From assembly GCF_000253295.1 (NCBI RefSeq), contig NC_015717.1, positions 3,472,001 to 3,536,000 on the forward strand: 64,000 nt of DNA. Reading direction: 5' to 3'. This document shows, piece after piece, positions 58,551 through 64,000 of the stretch; the first letter of the stretch is position 1; every line of letters begins with the position of its first letter. This DNA comes from Hyphomicrobium sp. MC1 (lineage in GTDB: Bacteria; Pseudomonadota; Alphaproteobacteria; Rhizobiales; Hyphomicrobiaceae). The notes under the pieces are model-generated. The model saw only the letters and a list, made by a program, of their open reading frames with translations, was not told the origin of the DNA and did not search any database. The translations under genes and the position numbers were made by a program.

Positions 58551-60294
58551 TCTCGATGCCGTGCTTCTTGAGCGCGTACCCGATCTGGCGAGGCGTCAAA
58601 CCCAGGATTCGAGCCGCTTTCGCCTGTACCCAGCCGGCTTTCTCCATCGCCTCAATTAGTCTCTCGCGCTCCGGGCCGCGCCCTCCGGGGAAATCTGCCG
58701 AGAGATCGTTGGGGTCTTCGCTCAACGGATCGCAAACGGTTTCCTTGGGAACCGGATCCGCGGGCGAAACCTTCGTCACTTCGCCACGGACCGGTAGAAT
58801 TGGCAGCATATATCGCATTTGCGGGTGACGTTGCGATGATGCTGCGTCACGGCCCTTCCATAGCGATGCGGACAGACACTGATCGTGACGGCAGGCGAAA
58901 TCTTCACTGATGATCGCGCTTCCCGCCGCCAACGTCGCGGTACGGCAAATGCAATTTTCCAGCTCGCGCACGTTGCCGGGAAAATAGCATGCTGTCAGAA
59001 CGTCGATGGCGCTCGGGGAGAGCGATAGAGTCCGTCCGTTTTCCTTATTGAAACGCGAGAGGAACGTATCCGCCAAGAGCGGGATGTCACCCTTGCGTTC
59101 GCGCAGCGACGGCAAAATAAGCGGAACAACACTGATCCGATAATAGAGGTCAGCGCGGAACGTCCCTCTGGTGACGGCTTCCTCGAGGTCGTTGTTCGTC
59201 GCGGCGACGATGCGCACGTCCACTTTCTGCGTCTTCGTTCCGCCGACCCGATCGAATTCGCCTTCCTGCAACACGCGCAGGAGCTTCGCCTGGAAGGACG
59301 GCGATATTTCTCCGATCTCATCGAGGAAAATCGTCCCGCCATTTGCGAGTTCAAAACGGCCCTTTCGAGAATTGACGGCGCCTGTAAAGGCTCCCTTCTC
59401 ATGCCCGAAAAGTTCGGATTCAAGCACGGTTTCGGGCAACGCAGCGCAGTTTACCTTTATGAAGGGGCCGCTGGAACGGCGAGAAAGCTCGTGTATTGCG
59501 CGAGCGAATAACTCCTTGCCGGTGCCGGACTCGCCACGCAAAAGAACGGTTGCGTTGGATTTCGCGACAATTTCAATTTTTCCAAGAAGTGCCCGGATTG
59601 GTGGACTTTCACCGATAATTCCGGAGACGCGCGGCCGTAGCTTGTTTGGCTTCACGCTCGTGAGTTCTTTTTCCAGCCTTCGGCTTTCGTCCATCAACCG
59701 CTCGCGGTCGCGCCCGATCACCCTATGCAGATGGATCGTCTGACCTATGAGGTTCGCGATCATGGCGAGAAAGCGAACATCATTATCGGCGCGGAATACA
59801 GCGTTTTCGGACCACGGACGATCAATGGAGAGTGTGCCGACGACCCTATCTTCGATCTTTATCGGAACTCCAATGAACGAAACGGAATCGGATTTGGTAG
59901 TTGTCTGTCCGTCTTGGATCCGGTCCGGATGTCGGAAAAGCGGATGGACGCCTGTATTCTGAATGACCAACGGCATCGCGGTTGCGACGATCTGATCGAG
60001 CGCTCTTCGTGGAAGTTGAACGAGCCCATCGGCCGCCGCTCCTTCCACCCAACTCGTTCCAACGACGATATCAGGAACATCCTCGTCGTCGAGCAAAACA
60101 ACGGTCCCGTGCTGCATGTCCAAAAAAGACGACAGGACGTTGAGGACGCTCGATAATGTTATTTCAAGACGCGCCGGCCGAGCGAGTATCTTCGAGACCT
60201 CGTATATGCCGATTAGAGCAATCTCGCTTAGCTGCTTGGGCCCTGGCATCTGTGGCTGATCAGCAATGTGATCGGTTTGCTTCATAGGCACCAT
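58537..60294 (-). CDS. nifA: NifA, sigma-54-dependent activator of nif genes
   Basis: 585 residues from the ATG at 60294. Residues about 25-190 are a GAF domain; Walker A GESGTGKE near 254-261; the sigma-54 contact loop GAFTGA near 301-306; Walker B GGTIFLDEIGE. After it, the cysteine pattern CYFPGNVRELENC ... ACRHDQC fits C-x11-C-x19-C-x4-C, which makes alphaproteobacterial NifA oxygen sensitive. The Fis-type helix-turn-helix ends with AKAARILGLTPRQIGYALKKHGIEI. There is no nifL. A GTG at 60309 is an alternative start. No sigma-54 promoter was found upstream, so autoactivation is not evident. Confidence 0.97.
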   Translation of the reverse strand: MVPMKQTDHIADQPQMPGPKQLSEIALIGIYEVSKILARPARLEITLSSVLNVLSSFLDMQHGTVVLLDDEDVPDIVVGTSWVEGAAADGLVQLPRRALDQIVATAMPLVIQNTGVHPLFRHPDRIQDGQTTTKSDSVSFIGVPIKIEDRVVGTLSIDRPWSENAVFRADNDVRFLAMIANLIGQTIHLHRVIGRDRERLMDESRRLEKELTSVKPNKLRPRVSGIIGESPPIRALLGKIEIVAKSNATVLLRGESGTGKELFARAIHELSRRSSGPFIKVNCAALPETVLESELFGHEKGAFTGAVNSRKGRFELANGGTIFLDEIGEISPSFQAKLLRVLQEGEFDRVGGTKTQKVDVRIVAATNNDLEEAVTRGTFRADLYYRISVVPLILPSLRERKGDIPLLADTFLSRFNKENGRTLSLSPSAIDVLTACYFPGNVRELENCICRTATLAAGSAIISEDFACRHDQCLSASLWKGRDAASSQRHPQMRYMLPILPVRGEVTKVSPADPVPKETVCDPLSEDPNDLSADFPGGRGPERERLIEAMEKAGWVQAKAARILGLTPRQIGYALKKHGIEIRHF

Positions 60295-60636
60295 CTCGCC
60301 GTCTCTCACGGTGACGGTCAGAAAAAAACGCTCCGCCTTCTATTGCATCGCGAAATGCTAACCTCAAAAAACGCTGTTGTCGCGCACAAGTTTCAGACAG
60401 CGACATTGCGCTCTTTAAGGCAAAGTGCCTTTTCTCGTTGCATTTTCTTGGCTCGTTTTCCGTATCGGGCGTCAAGCCATCGCACTGCGACACCCATTCG
60501 TCACACACTGTGGTTCAATTGCATTTTGAGATTTCAGCTTCTGTCACGCAGTTCGATTAAACACTTCTGCACTATGCGATCACTGCGGCTGCGCACTCTT
60601 TGATAGCCTTTGGCTCGACTGAAAGAGTGCGCCACA
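60295..60636. other. Region upstream of nifA, 342 bases without genes
   Basis: Contains a small hairpin AAGGCA/TGCCTT (60417-60431) followed on the plus strand by TTTTC, and a TTGTCGCGCACAA palindrome near 60377-60389. GCGACATTGCG at about 60400 partly fits the RegR-box of Bradyrhizobium but not fully. I do not see a reliable promoter. Confidence 0.4.
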
Positions 60637-60867
60637 TCAGCGTCCTCGCCGTTCGGCGCGGCTGTAATTACTGAGATGGCCTTCTCGCGCCGCCGCCGAA
60701 CGCATCTTCTTCGCATATCCGCGGCTCTTGCCTTGTGGCGCGACGAGAGTCACCAAGCGATCCAATTTTTCGCTGCCGCACGATGGGCAAACCGGGACGT
60801 CACTCGAAAAAACCAGCAGCTCGAATTCCCTCGCACAGTCCGTACAGTGATAACTGTAGATCGGCAT
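60637..60867 (-). CDS. FmdB-type zinc ribbon protein
   Basis: 76 residues: MPIYSYHCTDCAREFELLVFSSDVPVCPSCGSEKLDRLVTL with the two CxxC zinc knuckles of the FmdB family, plus a basic tail. Members are putative regulators, some in C1/amide metabolism. It is not visibly nif-specific. Confidence 0.85.
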   Translation of the reverse strand: MPIYSYHCTDCAREFELLVFSSDVPVCPSCGSEKLDRLVTLVAPQGKSRGYAKKMRSAAAREGHLSNYSRAERRGR

Positions 60868-60934
60868 TCATCGTCTCCGCGTCATTCATTTATCGATGAT
60901 CTCGGCGATCCATCAGTCTGCTCCGTAGCGAAGA

Positions 60935-61273
60935 CTACGCCGGTGTGCGCTCCGGCTTGAGCAATCCGACATCGACCTTGATTTCATCACCCTCTATACG
61001 GAGCGGATAGGGATGGAGTTCGTTGCGAACGATATGCGTCACGCACTTGCCGTTGGTCGCATCGAAGCCCCACTGATGGTGTGAGCAGACGACCTTTCGG
61101 CCATCGAAGGTGGCATCCGTCAGCGGCATGTCTGCGTGTGGGCAACGCCCACGGTACGCCTTGAGTTCGCCGCCCACCGGCCAAACCAGGAGCACACTCT
61201 TCTTGCCGACCAGAAAGATGCTCATGCTTCCTTCGCTCATAGCACTCGTCGTGCAGACAGAGGCGAATGCCAT
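60935..61273 (-). CDS. Rieske [2Fe-2S] protein C
   Basis: 112 residues from the ATG at 61273 (MAFASVCTTSAMSEGSM). Ligands CPHAD and CSHHQWGFD. A nitrite-reductase-small-subunit/biphenyl-ferredoxin type fold, distinct from Rieske A and B because it lacks the PCK segment. A longer upstream frame is not used. No partner is apparent. Confidence 0.85.
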   Translation of the reverse strand: MAFASVCTTSAMSEGSMSIFLVGKKSVLLVWPVGGELKAYRGRCPHADMPLTDATFDGRKVVCSHHQWGFDATNGKCVTHIVRNELHPYPLRIEGDEIKVDVGLLKPERTPA

Positions 61274-61412
61274 TGCGGTTTCCTTCAACGAAAAGATGTT
61301 GGCCACGGCCCGGAACCACGACACGCAATTTTTGGACCAGCGAAAATGGCTGCAGCCGAAGGCATAACGGCAGGGCAATTGTCGCAAATGCGACGTCAGG
61401 CAGGCCGCAGTG

Positions 61413-62069
61413 TCAGGATCGATACCCTTCTTCGGCGAGGACCTGGCGAACGACCGGACGGCTGCGGACGCGCTGATAGTGTGCAAAGACGCGTGGGGGC
61501 AGGGTTATCCCGATCCTGTCAGCCCAGAACTCATTATAAAATAGGGCTGCATCCGCGATCGAGAAGTCCTGCCCTAGGACGTATCCGTCGGCCGGCATGC
61601 GCTTCTCGAGAATACCGAATGACTGAGCGACAACCTCCCGCCCGTGCGCAACAACATCGTCCTCCAGTCGCCGAGCGTCCGGCGTCACGCCAACCGGGAG
61701 GTAGCGATCAGATGTGAAAATGCGCGTGAAGCCTTCGCCGTGCAGCTGAATTAAAGCAAAATCTACGAGTTCGATGGCGCGTGCCGCCAGGACGGAATCG
61801 GCGGGAATCAACTTGCCATGCGGATAGGCCTTGGCGAGCCAGATTGCGATAGATTTGAAGTCGGTCAGCGCCCGCCCATCATCGAGAACGAGTGTTGGGA
61901 TCGTGCCCCTAGGATTGATCTTCAGATACTCCGGCCGCAGGTGTTCACCCGCGGGTAGATTGACGATCCACGCCTCGAACGGCAATTCCAACGTCTCAAG
62001 AAGGATGTGAATGCCCGTCGAACAGGACCCGGGCGTCATGTAAAATTTCAAAGCCATGACCGTAGCCAT
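61413..62069 (-). CDS. Glutathione S-transferase family protein
   Basis: 218 residues. Thioredoxin-fold half: MTPGSCSTGIHILLETLELPFEAWIVNLP and NPRGTIPTLVLDDGRALTDFKSIAIWLAKAYP; helical half ends YGDFSIADAALFY-type GQDFSIADAALFYNEFWADRIG. GST genes lie near nif in several rhizobia. The ATG at 62057 (MALKFYMTPG) is an alternative start. Function not known. Confidence 0.88.
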   Translation of the reverse strand: MATVMALKFYMTPGSCSTGIHILLETLELPFEAWIVNLPAGEHLRPEYLKINPRGTIPTLVLDDGRALTDFKSIAIWLAKAYPHGKLIPADSVLAARAIELVDFALIQLHGEGFTRIFTSDRYLPVGVTPDARRLEDDVVAHGREVVAQSFGILEKRMPADGYVLGQDFSIADAALFYNEFWADRIGITLPPRVFAHYQRVRSRPVVRQVLAEEGYRS

Positions 62070-62149
62070 GCAAGAATAATGACAGCGTAGAGGCGGAACA
62101 TGAGCTCAAATTGGCGCGTGGGGTCCTGTGAGAATCCAGTTTGCATGGT

Positions 62150-62759
62150 TCATGGCTTAACCTCCTTGGGATAGAACGTCTTCCAGTCATGCCTCATGTC
62201 GACAACCGTCCAACCTTTGGCGATCGCTTCATCAAGCGCTTTGTCGAGCTTGCCGACACGAGATGAGCGATCGTAACCCATTCGCGTTCGGCATCGGTGT
62301 GATGCACGAGCAGGCAAAGCCGCGTGGCCGGCGCATCGCACGTCCATTCGAGCATTTGAAGGTCGCCGTCGGATTTGCCGAACGCGGCGACCGGCCGCCG
62401 GCCAATGTGGCGCTCGATGCCGACCGGCTTTCCGTCTTTATCCTCGTTGAGGATGAGAGTCGGCAGCTTCACGATCACCGGCTTGCCGTCGTGCATTTCA
62501 AACTTCAGCCCACCGGAGCTGCCGATGACTTGCTCCGGTGGAATGCCGTAGACGCGCTCCGTCCAGGGCCGCATGAACTCGATACCGCCGCCGGAGACGA
62601 TGAAGGTCCAACGAAGTCGATGATCTGCCGCTTGGCTTGGCTTTCCTCCCAGGAGGGCAATGGATCGGATTGCGCACTGGCTGCGGTCGAGACAACGAGC
62701 ATGCATGCCAGGAAACCCAGCAGCCAGCCGAGGCGTGTGCGTGCCACCGCAACCATCAT
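62150..62759 (-). pseudogene. Decayed HAD-family acid phosphatase-like gene
   Basis: Three fragments in different minus-strand frames. A signal-peptide part starts at 62759 (LACMLVVSTAASAQSD) and goes to AKRQIIDFVGP; the next frame, from about 62610, reads TFIVSGGGIEFMRPW and ends near VHHTDAEREW; a third, ending at 62150, reads MGYDRSSRVGKLDKALDEA and WTVVDMRHDWKTFYPKE. Together they fit a periplasmic HAD-type phosphatase of about 300 residues, but the segment with the catalytic aspartates (D-x-D-G-T) is missing. So there is an internal deletion plus at least two frameshifts. Confidence 0.75.
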
Positions 62760-62834
62760 GTGAGGCTCTAGGGGTTACTGAACTCCTTGCAGTCTCTCAT
62801 CGATCATTTTGTTCAATCCGCCTCGAAATCAGAA

Positions 62835-63923
62835 CTATCTGCGCCTTCTGATACCGCCGCGCCTGCCGCCGCCACGATGGGCGTGGAACGCAGGGCGCTT
62901 CGCATGAGGACGGGCACGCATGTTTCGCGGCCTATTCGGCTTTACGAATCTCCTGCCACCTGTTGAGCGCCGAACATGTGCCGCCTTGTTTTGGCCGCCT
63001 CTTGCCTTGTTGAAATTGCGACCGTTATGGCGCAATTGCGCACCGTGATTGACCTTATTGTCGAGCGCTCTGTGGTCGGTATTTTCGAGACGTCTCTCGA
63101 CGTTCGCACGGTTGAAATTTTTATTGCGCACGACATGGCCACGATGACGCGCGTCGTGCTTCCAGACATTGTTCTTGATGCGGCGGCGGTTGTTGTCGAT
63201 ACGATTCCAGCGGTTCACGTTGACGTCGATACGACGGTGACGCCAATCCCAATGGTTCCAGCCCCAGATGCCGCCGGCGATGGCGACACCGGCCGCCCCC
63301 CAAAAATATCCGTCCACGAACGTCGCGCCCGGATACCCCCAATAATACGGCGGATAATCGGGATACCACCACGGCCCGTAGACCACCGACGGTTCATAAA
63401 CTGGCACGTAAACCGTATCGGGCTCGGCAGGCTGGATGACGTAGGATCCGTCGTCCTGCGTGACGGTCTGCTGGGAGTTGCTTCTGAGATGGCCGCTTGA
63501 ATCGGCTTTCTGACGCAGGAACTGCACCTCATTCATGACAGCGTCTTGCTGAGCAAGAAATGCGTCGCCGAGGTTCTGCGTCCAGTCGAGTTGATTGCTC
63601 ATCATGTTCAAGACGTCCGGGAACTGGACGAGCGCCTTGATGCTTGGGTCCCAACTTTTGCTTTTCAAAGCATCGACAAGCGCATCACCCTGCAATTTGG
63701 CGTTGGCAGGATCGCTGCGCCATCGCGCCGCTTCCACGACATCCAGCGGATAGGTCGCGGCCATTAAAACGTTGGATAGCAGATCATCCGGATAAAGCGC
63801 GATCGGCGCCAGCATCTGGTCGAGTTGCTGCTTGGAAAACTTCGGCTCATCGGCGTAAGAGGCAGCCGGCAAAAGAACAGACAGCATTAGGAAGGCAACA
63901 CAAGTCTTCAAGAGTATTCTCAT
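62835..63923 (-). CDS. DUF3300-type exported protein
   Basis: 362 residues from the ATG at 63923 (MRILLKTCVAFLMLS). Signal peptide to about residue 25, then FSKQQLDQMLAPIALYPDDLLSNVLMAATYPLDVVEAARW, the DUF3300 signature. A Tyr/Trp/Pro-rich middle (YGPWWYPDYPPYYWGY) and a long Arg/His/Asn-rich C-terminus follow, ending in RRGGIRRRR. It is probably a cell-envelope protein. No link to nif is seen. Confidence 0.85.
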   Translation of the reverse strand: MRILLKTCVAFLMLSVLLPAASYADEPKFSKQQLDQMLAPIALYPDDLLSNVLMAATYPLDVVEAARWRSDPANAKLQGDALVDALKSKSWDPSIKALVQFPDVLNMMSNQLDWTQNLGDAFLAQQDAVMNEVQFLRQKADSSGHLRSNSQQTVTQDDGSYVIQPAEPDTVYVPVYEPSVVYGPWWYPDYPPYYWGYPGATFVDGYFWGAAGVAIAGGIWGWNHWDWRHRRIDVNVNRWNRIDNNRRRIKNNVWKHDARHRGHVVRNKNFNRANVERRLENTDHRALDNKVNHGAQLRHNGRNFNKARGGQNKAAHVRRSTGGRRFVKPNRPRNMRARPHAKRPAFHAHRGGGRRGGIRRRR

Positions 63924-64000
63924 TTTTCCTCGCAACGCTCATTCTCGTTAGGACGTGTTCGAACGACACATCGGAATCCGACATGACTGGTTGACGTGTC

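Noticed and set aside
60350..60364. AGGTTAGCATTTCGC as sigma-54 promoter of nifA
   Set aside because: Right spacing, but both the -24 and -12 blocks are poor and no exact NifA site is upstream.
63952..63990. TCGGAATCCGACA near the right edge as a NifA site
   Set aside because: The left half is ACA instead of TGT at the right spacing; no sigma-54 promoter can be tested at the window edge.

Overview
The window is a 64 kb piece of a diazotrophic alphaproteobacterial chromosome, and about 57 kb of it is one large Mo-nitrogenase gene cluster. The genes point to a member of the Hyphomicrobiales (Rhizobiales) sense group: fixABCX, an oxygen-sensitive NifA with the C-X11-C-X19-C-X4-C motif and no NifL, an Irr-type Fur regulator, NifE with a [2Fe-2S] tail, NifV, NifW, two NifZ, an LRV protein and IscA-type proteins. 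I cannot name the genus from sequence alone. No tRNA, rRNA, CRISPR array, insertion sequence or integrase was seen.

Layout. 1-3.1 kb: end of a terminal-oxidase operon (subunit I fragment, subunit III, small membrane protein, CtaG fused to cytochrome c). 3.1-8.7 kb: a sulfatase, two membrane proteins, YgfZ and a hypothetical gene. 8.8-12.5 kb: fixXCBA (read right to left). 12.7-16.6 kb: nifW, cysE, nifV, irr and a first nifH copy. 17-20.3 kb (plus strand): degenerate receiver, ArsC-like protein, SagB-type oxidoreductase, rhodanese-ankyrin protein. 20.3-24.4 kb: SufT-like and TPR genes, then bolA, glutaredoxin, [2Fe-2S] ferredoxin, a DLH-fold protein and small genes. 24.4-32.6 kb: a minus-strand nifB operon of about 16 genes (nifB, fdxN, HesB-like, TPR, LRV, nifZ twice, unknown genes, a DegT-fold protein, ferredoxin, Rieske protein, truncated globin). 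33-36.1 kb: iscA, nfu-type nifU, nifS, nifT, SIR2-like gene. 36.4-39.7 kb: accessory genes including a two-domain sulfurtransferase. 39.7-49.1 kb: nifHDKENX, DUF269, DUF683, fdxB, nifQ. 49.5-56.3 kb: sufE facing cysK-sufSDCB-fdxN. 56.6-60.3 kb: Mop, a DUF2478-type protein, a ModD-like protein and nifA. 60.6-64 kb: zinc ribbon, Rieske protein, GST, a decayed HAD phosphatase gene and a DUF3300 protein.

How it works together. NifHDK is the nitrogenase. NifB, E, N, X, V, Q and the two ferredoxin types build FeMo-co. NifS, NifU, IscA and a complete SufBCDSE set supply Fe-S clusters, with CysE and CysK supplying cysteine. FixABCX and several ferredoxins supply electrons. Regulation can be read from the DNA: nine TGT-N10-ACA sites (NifA upstream activator sequences) lie mostly 45-140 bp from -24/-12 (sigma-54) promoters. 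In four intergenic regions a single site sits between two divergent sigma-54 promoters: nifH1/receiver, TPR/bolA, iscA/unknown and nifH2/sufE. This puts suf, bolA/grx and many unknown genes in the same predicted NifA regulon as nitrogenase.

Points of most interest: the duplicated nifH unit almost exactly matches the transcribed unit and excludes each copy's promoter; three conserved-fold proteins in the cluster lack the key catalytic residue (receiver Asp to Gly, DLH Cys to Gly, DegT Lys to Ser); and a full suf system appears to be wired into the nif regulon.
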